The notes beneath the pieces are model-generated. The model was not told the DNA's origin. It saw nothing but the letters and a program-made list of their open reading frames with translations, and did not search any database. The translations under genes were made by a program, and so were the position numbers. From contig NZ_BAABRO010000004.1 in assembly GCF_039545035.1 (NCBI RefSeq), forward strand, positions 124,001-188,000: 64,000 bases of DNA. Direction: 5' to 3'. Below are positions 1 to 9,638 of the stretch, one piece after another (the first letter of the stretch is position 1; every line of letters starts with the position of its first letter). This DNA comes from Novipirellula caenicola (GTDB lineage Bacteria > Planctomycetota > Planctomycetia > Pirellulales > Pirellulaceae).

Positions 1-1
1 C

Positions 2-1765
2 GCGGCGGTCGACCGGCTGATCGAACAATTGGGCAGCGAAACCTACGCGACCCGCGTTCGAGCACGCGAAGCGCTCGCCCGTTTGGGATTACAAGCGTTC
101 GACGAATTGCACATTGCGCAATACCATCCCGACAACGAAATTGCGATGACCGCCCGTCACTTGGTCAGCAGTTTGTTGGTCAGTTGGTCCAAGCCAAGCG
201 ATCCCGACGAAGTGCGAGAGATCCTGCATGAATACGGTGCACAGAGCGTCGACGAACGACGCAGCCGGATTGTCCGTTTGTCGGAATTGCCCGATCGTGC
301 CGGGCTGCGGGCGTTGGTTCGGCTGACTCGCTTTGAAACCTCGCTCGACCTCAGCCGGGTGGCGGCGTTGGCGATCATGCAGCAAAACTCGTCTGATGTG
401 GCGGATCTACGAAAACAAGAGGCCCAGCAGATTCGCGAAGGACTCGGCCACAGCGAACGAGCCGCAGCGACTTGGTTGAGTGCGTACGCCGACGATCTGC
501 AAAACGGCAGCTACGATGCCGAGCGATGGAGCGAACTTGTCGGCGAGCAGCGACGCCAATTGGACACCGCGTCGAATCAACAAACCACACGTGATTCCGT
601 CCTCGAACTTGTCCGCGTCTGTGTCCGGCATGCATGGTTAAGCGACAAGTTCGATGACGCGCTCGCGCTTGCCAAAACCAATCTTGATTTGATCCCGCCC
701 ACCACACGGGATCTCACCGAGGCATGTCGTTGGGCCATCGAAAACGGCTTGCACCCGATCGTCATCGAACTGCAGAAACGTCACCGGCAAATGTTCGATG
801 CTCAGCCGATGCTGCTGTACTCTGCGGCGGAAGCAATCAAAGCCGAAGGGGATCACGGGCAAGCACAGTTGCTCGCGGACCAAGCGATGGAAATCCGACC
901 CTTTCCAAGCGACGCGGAAGAACGGGAAACGATCTCGCCAAACGAACTCGAAGAAATCGCACAAACGCATCGCGAGATCGCTCAAGAATTGCAGAAACGT
1001 GGACTGTATGAATGGGCCGAACGGGAATATCGCGCCATCATTGACCATTTGGAAATGGACGCTTCGCCGTCGGTCAGCGCCCGAGATCTGCTGGCCAGCA
1101 TGTTGGCCGACTTGGAACGACACCACGATGTGGTGGAATTGTTAACGCCGCTGATCGACCGAATCGAGAGCGATGACCAGCTAAAAAACCGGTTGAACGC
1201 ATTGCGGTTTTCTTATGACGATATGCGTAGCGATATCCAGTGGCACGCGGGGCTACTAAAGGTCAAGCAAGGAGATATCGAAGCGGCCAAACCGCTGCTC
1301 GTCAAAGCGTTTCGGCTGAGACCCGAAAATATTGATATCCTGATCTCGATGTTCCGGCTCGATCAAAACGATCCCAATTGGAGCGAGACGGTCGATTTGT
1401 TGCTAACCCAAAACATTCAACGCGCAAAACAAGAGATTGCCAGTATCGAGGTGATGATGAAGCAGCAGGCTCGGTTTCAACCACGTGGTTACGAGCTGGC
1501 TCAGGCCTTGAATCAATATGCGTGGCTGGTTAGCAACACCAAGGGTGACTACGAACAAGCCCTCCGGTTCAGTCAAAAATCGATTGAGCTACTGCCAAAC
1601 GATTCGGCGCTGCTCGATACCTGCGCACGATGCTATTTCGCGGTGGGCGATTACAAAAATGCGGTAATAACGCAGCGAAAAGCGGTTCGTTTGACACCGC
1701 ATTCGCCCCCGATGATCCGCCAATTGAACGAGTTCGAAGCGAAACTCGCAGCCGAGACTCCTTAG
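2..1765 (+). CDS. TPR-repeat protein, C-terminal part (5' end outside window)
   Basis: The frame is open to the left edge, so the true start lies upstream. The 587 visible residues begin inside an alpha-helical, HEAT-like stretch (about 1-60). From about residue 270 to the end there are TPR-type helical pairs, for example around the motif YAWLVSNTKGDYEQALRFSQ, typical of the last repeats. No catalytic motif or membrane segment is visible in this part. Proteins of this type are common in planctomycetes as large N-terminally anchored scaffolds, but the missing N-terminus could hold a kinase, protease or transmembrane domain, so I infer only a protein-protein interaction role. The next gene starts about 300 bases downstream on the same strand. 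Confidence 0.85.
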   Translation, partial: AAVDRLIEQLGSETYATRVRAREALARLGLQAFDELHIAQYHPDNEIAMTARHLVSSLLVSWSKPSDPDEVREILHEYGAQSVDERRSRIVRLSELPDRAGLRALVRLTRFETSLDLSRVAALAIMQQNSSDVADLRKQEAQQIREGLGHSERAAATWLSAYADDLQNGSYDAERWSELVGEQRRQLDTASNQQTTRDSVLELVRVCVRHAWLSDKFDDALALAKTNLDLIPPTTRDLTEACRWAIENGLHPIVIELQKRHRQMFDAQPMLLYSAAEAIKAEGDHGQAQLLADQAMEIRPFPSDAEERETISPNELEEIAQTHREIAQELQKRGLYEWAEREYRAIIDHLEMDASPSVSARDLLASMLADLERHHDVVELLTPLIDRIESDDQLKNRLNALRFSYDDMRSDIQWHAGLLKVKQGDIEAAKPLLVKAFRLRPENIDILISMFRLDQNDPNWSETVDLLLTQNIQRAKQEIASIEVMMKQQARFQPRGYELAQALNQYAWLVSNTKGDYEQALRFSQKSIELLPNDSALLDTCARCYFAVGDYKNAVITQRKAVRLTPHSPPMIRQLNEFEAKLAAETP

Positions 1766-2069
1766 CAGGCGTGGTTTAGCGTCTGGATAAAAACTCGACC
1801 AAACGGTCTCGATCGTAGCGGCATGCCCCAATCCCACGCTTTCTCGCATACAAGCGGTGGGGACATTCGATCGTATTTTCGCGGCGGACGCTCGGTCCGT
1901 TGACGTTCCGTCATCTCGCGGACATTCGTTGCTTTCCTTACAACCGTTGCAATCGACGAGGTATTCCCCCTCCCCTGGCGTGGTTTGCCTCATTGTTACA
2001 AAAAGTGACGTAGGTTTTGTTGGTTTCACACCCAATCACGCAAAACCTATCTCAGTTGGAAGTTTGGTT

Positions 2070-3890
2070 ATGAGGAAGTCCTCACGTCGCAAATTGGATC
2101 CCAATTCAACCGCAGCGCCACGGCGTTTCGACAGTTTCTACCTACTCTCTGGATTCACACTGCTGTGTCTGGGAATGGTGCTGGGTTTATCCTCAGGACT
2201 GCCCAAGTGCCATCGTGCCTTTGCGATGAAATCGTTTCCAAGCGAGTTGAATTTTAGCCAACTGCAATCCGAAGGGATTGGTGAGAACGCCTTTGTGCGG
2301 CTTTCCCATGTGGACTTTAGGCGTCCTGCACCAACCAGTCCGCTCGAACAGCTCACCACGTCCGTCGCCACTGGTCTAAACCCGCTCGAACTGGGCGAAA
2401 ATCCCGAACTGATGCAGACCAAGATCGCGGCGATGAAACAGGACGCGAGCGACATTCTCGGGCAAGCCCCGATTGGTTCGCTTTTGGAAGCGTCCTTTCG
2501 CGGCATTCCACTGTTTTCAAAAAACGAAGGCCCACAGGAATCCGCGCCGCGGGTCAGTCTGTCACGACACAGCCAACAAGTGGCTAGCGCCAAACAACAA
2601 ATTGAGTCGTCCGATGAAATCTGTGGCTACCTTTGCCGCGACACCAGCGACGCAACGATCGCGTTAATCAATACAGCGATCGGCAATACGGTCGCCACGC
2701 CGCAAGCAGACAACGTCGGTCGCGACGGATGGTTCACAGCAATCAAACAGGCCGCCCAAACTGCTCCCGATTCGCCGCCAAGCTATCGAATCGAGCCCCT
2801 GCAATCACCGCCGGACAAACTTACCTCGTCGCTTTTGTTGATCGCATCATTAGGAATGGTATCCACGGGATTGGTTCTGTGCGGCACCTGTTCCCTATCG
2901 ATTTGGTCGTGGCTGTTTCTGCCGCTACCGTCGCTCGTCAGCCTGTTCGGTATTCCGCTGCGATGCGGACGCGGTGGCAGCAAGACGCGATTCGTCTACG
3001 TTTTCGCCGGTATCAATCTGTTGATGCTCGGCGGCTACGAAGTCTATCTGCTGGGCGGATTTGGCCAACCTGAAAACAATTCGTTGCACTTTCCCGTCGG
3101 CTTTGTCTTGATTGGTATCGGATTGGCCGCAGTGCTGGGGGCAATCGTTAACGCACGGACTCCGAAACCCGAGCCGATTCAAGTGGTCACGATGCCGAAG
3201 CAGCCCAAGGCGTCTCCGAGTGCAATCCTGCGTTACAATTCATCCGCAAGCGACACTGAAACCGACACCGAGCACGAATCGACAAACGAAAACTCGGATG
3301 CCCACACTGGACCGGCCATGGTCTACCAAGATCCGGCAGTGTTGGCGGCGATGGACGATAACGTCGGCAGTTTGACGATGCAAAACATCGACCAACTGAG
3401 TGAGCTTGGATTTTCAAGTCCTGCCTTTGCTAAGATGCAAAAGACACCCACATCCCCGAGCATTGGTTTGTTGTTAGGTTGCAATCACACCGTGCTAGCC
3501 GAGGTGAGCGAAAACAACGCCCATCCCATCATTCGGCTAACCAGCATCTTGCATGACGGTTTACCGATCATCACGGTGTCCGAATCGGTGATCCAAAGTG
3601 AACAAGCGGAAATGACGTCAAATGGAGTCATTCAATCAGCCCCCGACACACCGCTGAAGGGAATGTTGGCCAAACATCTGCAACAAGCGATCCAGATGTC
3701 CGAGAAACGCGACAGCAACATCGTTACGATCGATGACGATGAAAAGGACGAAGTCTTTTTGCTTAGTCGCCGAGCCTTTGCTCGACTTCGATCCGCACAC
3801 GAAACGTTGAACTGCGAGGTCGGTCCTGCGACCTATGAGCGTTTTGCTTTTCCGCCTCAGCCGATCCCCGAACTGGCTGTGACTCGGTAG
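2070..3890 (+). CDS. Hypothetical multi-pass membrane protein
   Basis: Unrecognised 606-residue protein. I chose the ATG at 2070 because GGAAG precedes it at suitable spacing and the product then opens with a basic stretch followed by a hydrophobic segment (about residues 20-42). The frame is open back to 1857, but that extension is not protein-like. A periplasmic or cytoplasmic region follows (about 45-250). A cluster of about four hydrophobic helices lies at about 252-360, and the hydrophilic C-terminal half is rich in Asp/Glu/Thr near 390-420. No catalytic motif was recognised. It could be a planctomycete-specific envelope protein; there is no operon partner that suggests a job. Confidence 0.8.
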   Translation: MRKSSRRKLDPNSTAAPRRFDSFYLLSGFTLLCLGMVLGLSSGLPKCHRAFAMKSFPSELNFSQLQSEGIGENAFVRLSHVDFRRPAPTSPLEQLTTSVATGLNPLELGENPELMQTKIAAMKQDASDILGQAPIGSLLEASFRGIPLFSKNEGPQESAPRVSLSRHSQQVASAKQQIESSDEICGYLCRDTSDATIALINTAIGNTVATPQADNVGRDGWFTAIKQAAQTAPDSPPSYRIEPLQSPPDKLTSSLLLIASLGMVSTGLVLCGTCSLSIWSWLFLPLPSLVSLFGIPLRCGRGGSKTRFVYVFAGINLLMLGGYEVYLLGGFGQPENNSLHFPVGFVLIGIGLAAVLGAIVNARTPKPEPIQVVTMPKQPKASPSAILRYNSSASDTETDTEHESTNENSDAHTGPAMVYQDPAVLAAMDDNVGSLTMQNIDQLSELGFSSPAFAKMQKTPTSPSIGLLLGCNHTVLAEVSENNAHPIIRLTSILHDGLPIITVSESVIQSEQAEMTSNGVIQSAPDTPLKGMLAKHLQQAIQMSEKRDSNIVTIDDDEKDEVFLLSRRAFARLRSAHETLNCEVGPATYERFAFPPQPIPELAVTR

Positions 3891-3972
3891 TCGTCTGCGT
3901 CAGCCGCCCTGATTTCCGGCACTGCAAAAGCGACGCAATGCGGAGCGGTTCACCCTCTGGTCTTCACGCCGT

Positions 3973-6096
3973 TTACGTTTGAATTTTCGGCAACTGGCGT
4001 GCGATGTAGCGTGGCAGCAACATCATCACGCGATCGCTGACCGCGTCATAGGTGATTCGCCCGCCTTCGTCGGCGCGGCCTGCCATCACGTCGGAAACCT
4101 GCTGGATGAACGTATCGCGTTGGTCCCCAAGCGGTTCGGACCACACCAGCACCAGCAAGCGATCGTAGGTCGCTTCGGTCCCCACCCACCACAGCGTATC
4201 GTCGACGCGACGGACTTGCATTTCAAAGGGTCGCAGCAGCGTGGACAACATCGCGCCGGCATCGTCTTTGACATACGGCATCACAAGCTGCTCGGGAGAC
4301 AGACGTCGGCGGCGAGCATCGAACCAATTCACCATACACGTGGCTTGGTTTCCGCGTGATACTCGCCGCAACAGTTCGGCAATCGTGATCGGAGCATCCA
4401 AGGCCGGTCCCGAATCTCCGGCGTTAAGAATTGGCCATGGGCCGCGATCCGAAATCGCGGCGTGAGCCCAGCGGCTCAAGAATGGATCAGGAAGTTTTCC
4501 TTCGATCCCTCGCATCCGCCGCAACGACTCAAACGCAAGGACTGCGAGTTGCTGTTCCGCCAACGTTTTGCCGATCTTGATCGTCCCCGGCTGTGCCTCG
4601 GCATCGTTCTGTAAGAATTTGCCCAAAACGGAGATCGCCGTAGCACGATCGTCGCCAAAATCATCCAGCTGAAGTATCGGCTCGACACGTTTGGCAAACT
4701 CGACCTCGTCCATCGTGATCATCGCAAACGATTGATCAAACTGGATCGAGACGCCGAGCGACGAACCAAGCTGTTCCAAATGATCGCGTGCTGACAAAAA
4801 TCCGCGTGCGGTGGGAACGTCGCTGCGGATACTGATTTGCGCCAGATCCAACGACATCCAATCAATTTGGATCGGAACGCCCGACAATTGACTGAACAGC
4901 AATACCAAGTCGCCTAGTGGATAGCCCTTGGAATTCAAAGCAAATTTCAGTGCCAATGCCCGATCCAGATCGATCGCCGGAGGTGGCGTGGCGATCATCA
5001 TCGGATCGAGTGTTTCCTCGGCTGCGTCTTCGACCTTCAACTTATCGAGCGTCGGCGGCGTTTCGATGGTCGGTTTGGTTTCATTCGCTTCACGACCAAG
5101 ATCCAATAGCACCGTGAACTTTCGCAGCTCAGGCGGAATTTCATCAAGCTTTGACATGCCATCGTCAACGACGGCCGGCGGGGTGTCTCGGTTGACGTCC
5201 AAGATCGGACCCAGCGGATCGACGGGCAGCAATTCGCTGGGAATCTCGTTGGACCTATCTTTCGGCGATGCGACCGCTGCAATCTGCGACGGCATTGGCT
5301 TCGCAGTGCCTGGATCTTGATTGGCCAGATCTTGATTGGCGGGATCCTCCATCACCGCGTCGGCAGCGGCGGCGTTCGCATTGGTGCCGCTGGGGTTCGC
5401 AGCGTTCACCGGTGACGCGCTCTCGGGCGATTTAGTCTCGGGCGATTTATCATTGGGCGGGGGTTCGGAGGCAATTTCCTCCGTGTTCGCCGTCTCATTC
5501 GCATCGGGCGTCTCATTCGCATCGGGCGTCTCCTTCGCATCGGCCGGCTTATTCGCATCGGCGACGTCGGCAACCTGCACGGAGGTCGCCGATGACGCCG
5601 TCTCGGATCCTCGGTTCCATGTCCGCACGAACCAAACGAACACCACCGTTGCAATCAGCACGGTGGCGACCGAAACGGCGACGATCATCGCCATTTGGCG
5701 AGATTTTCGTGTTCGATCGCTTTGCCATCCCTCGGGCGAAATTGGCATTCCCGGATCTGCGATCGGGGGCACCGACTCAGTACCCTGAAACGGTTCTGGA
5801 TGCGATTCAATGGGGGGAGCCGCAGTATCGACATCGAATCCGCCCGCCGACAACGCGTCACGTGTGATCGTTTCGCTATCGACGCTGTCCATTCCCACGG
5901 CAACCTGGTCGGGGTTTCTGGGAAGCGATTCAGGGACGAAGGATTCAGGGACGTGACCGGCAGGCATTTCGGCCTGGATTTCCACCATCGAGCCGCATTT
6001 GGGACAGGCCGAGATGGTTCCTACCAACGATGGATCGGTCACCCGCAAACGACTTGAACACGTCAAGCAACGGACTGCAAAAGGTTGAAAAGCCAA
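3973..6096 (-). CDS. Zinc-ribbon, single-pass membrane protein with STN-like extracytoplasmic domain
   Basis: The 707-residue product starts best at a TTG (6096), which has GGAAGG six bases upstream; an in-frame ATG at 6144 adds 16 unconvincing residues. At the N-terminus two CxxC pairs (motifs CLTC and CPKC, about residues 9-36) form an MJ0042/zinc-ribbon-like finger. One transmembrane helix follows at about 133-157. Then comes a long low-complexity linker containing repeated DANETP units. The C-terminal 300 residues contain a segment (around LVLLFSQLSGVPIQIDW) that resembles secretin/TonB short N-terminal (STN) folds. The topology suggests a cytoplasmic zinc finger and an envelope-side domain. 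The function is unknown and the STN resemblance is inference. Confidence 0.85.
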   Translation of the reverse strand: MAFQPFAVRCLTCSSRLRVTDPSLVGTISACPKCGSMVEIQAEMPAGHVPESFVPESLPRNPDQVAVGMDSVDSETITRDALSAGGFDVDTAAPPIESHPEPFQGTESVPPIADPGMPISPEGWQSDRTRKSRQMAMIVAVSVATVLIATVVFVWFVRTWNRGSETASSATSVQVADVADANKPADAKETPDANETPDANETANTEEIASEPPPNDKSPETKSPESASPVNAANPSGTNANAAAADAVMEDPANQDLANQDPGTAKPMPSQIAAVASPKDRSNEIPSELLPVDPLGPILDVNRDTPPAVVDDGMSKLDEIPPELRKFTVLLDLGREANETKPTIETPPTLDKLKVEDAAEETLDPMMIATPPPAIDLDRALALKFALNSKGYPLGDLVLLFSQLSGVPIQIDWMSLDLAQISIRSDVPTARGFLSARDHLEQLGSSLGVSIQFDQSFAMITMDEVEFAKRVEPILQLDDFGDDRATAISVLGKFLQNDAEAQPGTIKIGKTLAEQQLAVLAFESLRRMRGIEGKLPDPFLSRWAHAAISDRGPWPILNAGDSGPALDAPITIAELLRRVSRGNQATCMVNWFDARRRRLSPEQLVMPYVKDDAGAMLSTLLRPFEMQVRRVDDTLWWVGTEATYDRLLVLVWSEPLGDQRDTFIQQVSDVMAGRADEGGRITYDAVSDRVMMLLPRYIARQLPKIQT
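5495..5566. repeat. Four 18-bp tandem units inside the zinc-ribbon protein gene
   Basis: Two perfect 18-bp units (5495-5512, 5513-5530) are followed by two diverged ones (to 5566). They encode six-residue repeats of the type DANETP in the linker between the membrane helix and the C-terminal domain. The unit is a multiple of three, so copy-number change would alter linker length without breaking the frame. Confidence 0.85.
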
Positions 6097-6581
6097 GCGA
6101 CCCCTTCCAAAGAAATAGAGTGTCCGGCATCCGATACCGGTCAAAGTCCCGTTGAAACCCCAGTCAACGCTGTTTTTCCAACGATTCCATCCTGTTTTAT
6201 CATGACCATTTCGCGGCCGATCACCAACCTTAAACGCCGCTTCGCCGAGCAGATCCAGTCAAGTTTGCTAGTAATGGGCCCTTACCAAACCACAAATCGG
6301 TGTATCCCGATCCACTTTTGGTTTGTGTTTTTTCACCGGGGCGTGGCAATCTTTTTGGCAGAAATGGCCCGTAAACCGCGAAATGCGGCAAGCGAGCGGC
6401 GGTACTTCAGCAAATCCCAGCATTCTCTTCTGACCAACACACTATCTTCATCTCGGCATAGAGAATATTTTTACCTTGACGAACCTCCTCGATTTTCTAT
6501 CGTATTCTGAGGAATGTGCCGATTTTACAGTCGTAACCACGCCGGTTCACTTTCTCGCCCCTTAGGGTCTCAAAACCATCT
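6097..6581. other. Intergenic region between divergent genes
   Basis: This 485-base spacer lies between the reverse-strand zinc-ribbon gene and the forward small secreted protein gene. It should hold both promoters. Apart from the forward promoter candidate at 6476-6503 I see no RNA gene, repeat or convincing ORF. Confidence 0.6.
6476..6503 (+). promoter_or_regulatory. Candidate sigma-70-type promoter
   Basis: A TTGACG element (6476-6481), a 16-base spacer and TATCGT (6498-6503) lie about 80 bases upstream of the start at 6582. The -35 element matches the consensus at five of six positions and the -10 at four of six. An alternative -10, TATTCT at 6503-6508, has too long a spacer. Prediction from pattern only. 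Confidence 0.3.
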
Positions 6582-6908
6582 ATGAAACCGCGTTGTTCAG
6601 GTGCTTTTTTCGCTCTTGTGCTATTCGCTTTGGCATTGCCATGCGGCACGTTTTTCGTGCCTGTATCGCTGCTCGCCACGGCATCGGATTCACAAGCGCC
6701 TGCGGAAGAGCACGAGGAACGCGTGCCGATCTCCGAGAACACTCGCGAACGAAAATCGCAAGTACTCAATCGACGAGAACAGGCCTATCCCTCCGCGTTT
6801 GACCTGTTGCGGTCCGATGCGTGTCTTAGTGTAAGTGAGCGAAACACCCGACGCAGTTTGGTGGGACATCGCATCAACGAGGCGGTGCTTGCGCCGATCC
6901 GCTGTTAG
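6582..6908 (+). CDS. Small secreted protein, hypothetical
   Basis: The 108-residue product has a classical signal peptide: positively charged MKPRCSG, a hydrophobic core (about residues 8-25) and a small-residue region ending near residue 33. The mature part is hydrophilic and charged, with no recognised domain. A candidate promoter sits about 80 bases upstream. The signal peptide and isolated position support a real gene, but with no family match it could still be a chance ORF. Confidence 0.5.
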   Translation: MKPRCSGAFFALVLFALALPCGTFFVPVSLLATASDSQAPAEEHEERVPISENTRERKSQVLNRREQAYPSAFDLLRSDACLSVSERNTRRSLVGHRINEAVLAPIRC

Positions 6909-7334
6909 CAGCCACTCTTCTGCGAACACGCTTCAAGTTCGCAATGATCGGAGCGTCCATCGGAGACGTCGTGGTCGAATTTGCTTGACCGTGACGATCA
7001 ACGAGTGATCTCGTTTTCATGATTCGTGGATTCGCTGATTGCGTGGGCCGAAAAGATCCATCTCGTCAATGCTTTGCGAGAGGACTGCCAATCGTATCCT
7101 GTGAGACGTTTGCACTTCGATGCAAATGATTGTCTTTGCACCTAATGCGGATTCACTGCTGCAGGTAAGGATCGCTATCAGAAATCTGTCGCGGCTCGAA
7201 ACTCGAAATCCGTGCGTCCGCAGTGCCACTTCGGCTAGCGGTGACCGCGGCACGGGTTGGGCCAATGCCACCGCGATCGGTTTCGAAACGTCATTTCACT
7301 TCACTATCCAGCATCATTAGATATCCCCACGTTT
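6909..7334. other. Intergenic region upstream of the SulP-carbonic anhydrase gene
   Basis: This 426-base stretch has no supported gene. The SulP reading frame is open back to 7257 but the upstream residues are not transporter-like. The promoter of the transporter should lie here; I could not pick a convincing one. Confidence 0.5.
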
Positions 7335-9638
7335 ATGTCGAATTCACAACCACCTCGATCCGGTGCAGCAACCTCTCTCTTTTCTCCGAAAACGCTCCCC
7401 AAGGACTTTTTGTCAGGGATCGTGGTATTTCTGGTAGCACTTCCGCTTTGTCTCGGGATTGCAATCGCCTCGGACGCACCTCCGTTTGCCGGTGTTTTGG
7501 CAGGCATCATCGGCGGGATTGTCGTCGGGGCGTTGAGCGGATCGCACACCAGCGTCAGCGGCCCTGCGGCGGGATTGACCGCGATTGTTGCCGCCCAAAT
7601 TGCTACGCTCGGTTCCTTTGAAGCATTCTTGTTGGCCGTCATCGTCGGCGGCGTGTTGCAGATTGGACTGGGGATCGCTCGCGCCGGTGCGTTGTCGGCG
7701 TTTTTCCCCTCCAGTGTGATCAAAGGCTTGTTGGCTGCGATCGGGGTGATCCTGATTCTAAAACAGATCCCTCACATCGTCGGCCACGACAATGACCCCG
7801 AAGGGGAAATGGCGTTTTCGCAGCCCGATAACGAAAACACCTTCACCGAACTCCTCTCGACCTTTGCCGGCGACATCCACCAGGGTGCCTTGGTGGTCGG
7901 CGTCCTCTCGATCCTCGTGCTATTGATGTGGGAGAAGATCAAACCGCTCAAACGCTCGGTCGTTCCAGGACCATTGGTGGTCGTTTTGCTAGGGGTTGCG
8001 GTCAGTCTGTATCTGCGGACCTTGGGCGGAGCTTGGGAGATCACTTCGACTCACCTTGTTCAATTCCCGGTCGCGGAATCGCCATCGGCGTTTTTCTCGT
8101 TCTTCACCACTCCTGATTATTCTCAATTCACCAACCCGGCAATCTACATCGCCGGAGTCACGATTGCGATTGTCGCATCGCTGGAAACGCTGCTGAACTT
8201 GGAAGCGGTTGACAAGCTTGACCCACAGCAACGCAACTCACCTCCGAGCCGCGAATTGGTTGCCCAAGGGGTTGGTAACGTTGTCGCGGGGTTGGTCGGT
8301 GGATTGCCGGTGACGTCCGTGATCGTCCGCAGTAGCGTCAATGTCGATGCGGGCGGCAAAACGAAAATGTCGGCGATTTTCCATGCGGTGCTGCTGTTGT
8401 TGTGTGCTGTGTTTTTCCCGCAATACATCAACATGATCCCGCTGTCCGCACTTGCCGCGATCCTGATCGTGACCGGTTTCAAACTGGCCAGCCCTAAACT
8501 GTTTTCACAGATGTGGAACCAAGGCCGCTATCAGTTTGCCCCCTTCATCATCACGCTGGTCGCGATCGTGATGACCGACTTGCTGATCGGAATCCTGATC
8601 GGTCTGGCCGTCAGCGTGCTGTTCATTTTGAACAGCAATTTGCGTCGCCCCATTCGACGTGTTGTTGAAACGCATCTCGACGGAGACATCATGCACGTCG
8701 AACTGGCCAATCAAGTCAGTTTTTTGAACCGAGCTGCACTGCACAAATTGTTGCTCGAATCACCACGCGGCACCCACCTGTTGATCGACGCGAGTGAATC
8801 GGACTATATCGATCCCGATATCCTGAGTTTGATTCGCGACTATAAGAACAACACGGCCCCGGCACGGGGTGTCACCGTCAGTCTGAAAGGGTTTCGCGAC
8901 AAATACCAACTGCAAGACGAGATCCAATTTGCCGACTACTCGACACGAGAACTGCAGGACCGCGTGACGCCGGAACAAGTCCTGTCGATCTTGCGTGAAG
9001 GCAACCGGCGTTTTGTGTCTGGCAATCGCTTGTCACGTGACTTCGGACGTCAAGTCAATGCAACGGCCTCGGGACAAACCCCATTGGCAGCCGTGCTAAG
9101 TTGTATCGATTCGCGAGTGCCGGCCGAACTGGTGCTTGATGTGGGGCTTGGCGACATTTTCAGTGTTCGTGTCGCAGGCAACGTGATCGGCACCAAGTCG
9201 CTCGGCAGCATCGAATACGCCGTCACCGTCGCTGGCGTCAAACTTGTGCTTGTGATGGGACACACGCGTTGTGGTGCCGTGACCGCTGCGGCGGACCTGT
9301 TGAGCACAAACCAGGACGTCACCCGGGCGACGGGTTGCCCGCATCTCCACGCGATCATCACGGAGATCGAACCGTCGGTCGATCGTGATGAATACCGTGC
9401 TGCAAATGCCCAGGGCGCGTCGCATGTCGAAGCCGTTGTGGATCAAGTCGCCGTGCGAAATGTGATGCAGACGGTGGTTAAGATCGTGAATCGAAGCGAG
9501 GCCATTGCGGCAGCCGTGGCGTCGGGGCAATTGATGGTCGTGGGCGCTATCTATGATGTCGCGAGCGGTAACATCCGCTTCCTGGATGACGAAGGCCAGG
9601 AAAGGACCGTCTTGGCCACGGCGGCCCAGCACGCGTAA
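7335..9638 (+). CDS. SulP-family anion (bicarbonate) transporter fused to STAS and beta-carbonic anhydrase
   Basis: The 767-residue product has three parts. The SulP membrane domain (about 20-440) carries 10-14 hydrophobic helices and the signature around SGPAAGLTAI. A STAS-like domain follows (about 450-540). The C-terminal beta-carbonic anhydrase (about 555-767) retains its zinc ligands and dyad: Cys590-x-Asp592-Ser-Arg594 and His643-x2-Cys646. Known SulP-CA fusions are thought to couple HCO3-/CO2 interconversion at the inner face of the membrane to bicarbonate (or sulfate) movement; bicarbonate is the more likely substrate here, by inference from the fusion. The ATG at 7335 gives a short cytoplasmic N-terminus. 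The gene stands alone and is followed by a structured inverted repeat. Confidence 0.93.
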   Translation: MSNSQPPRSGAATSLFSPKTLPKDFLSGIVVFLVALPLCLGIAIASDAPPFAGVLAGIIGGIVVGALSGSHTSVSGPAAGLTAIVAAQIATLGSFEAFLLAVIVGGVLQIGLGIARAGALSAFFPSSVIKGLLAAIGVILILKQIPHIVGHDNDPEGEMAFSQPDNENTFTELLSTFAGDIHQGALVVGVLSILVLLMWEKIKPLKRSVVPGPLVVVLLGVAVSLYLRTLGGAWEITSTHLVQFPVAESPSAFFSFFTTPDYSQFTNPAIYIAGVTIAIVASLETLLNLEAVDKLDPQQRNSPPSRELVAQGVGNVVAGLVGGLPVTSVIVRSSVNVDAGGKTKMSAIFHAVLLLLCAVFFPQYINMIPLSALAAILIVTGFKLASPKLFSQMWNQGRYQFAPFIITLVAIVMTDLLIGILIGLAVSVLFILNSNLRRPIRRVVETHLDGDIMHVELANQVSFLNRAALHKLLLESPRGTHLLIDASESDYIDPDILSLIRDYKNNTAPARGVTVSLKGFRDKYQLQDEIQFADYSTRELQDRVTPEQVLSILREGNRRFVSGNRLSRDFGRQVNATASGQTPLAAVLSCIDSRVPAELVLDVGLGDIFSVRVAGNVIGTKSLGSIEYAVTVAGVKLVLVMGHTRCGAVTAAADLLSTNQDVTRATGCPHLHAIITEIEPSVDRDEYRAANAQGASHVEAVVDQVAVRNVMQTVVKIVNRSEAIAAAVASGQLMVVGAIYDVASGNIRFLDDEGQERTVLATAAQHA

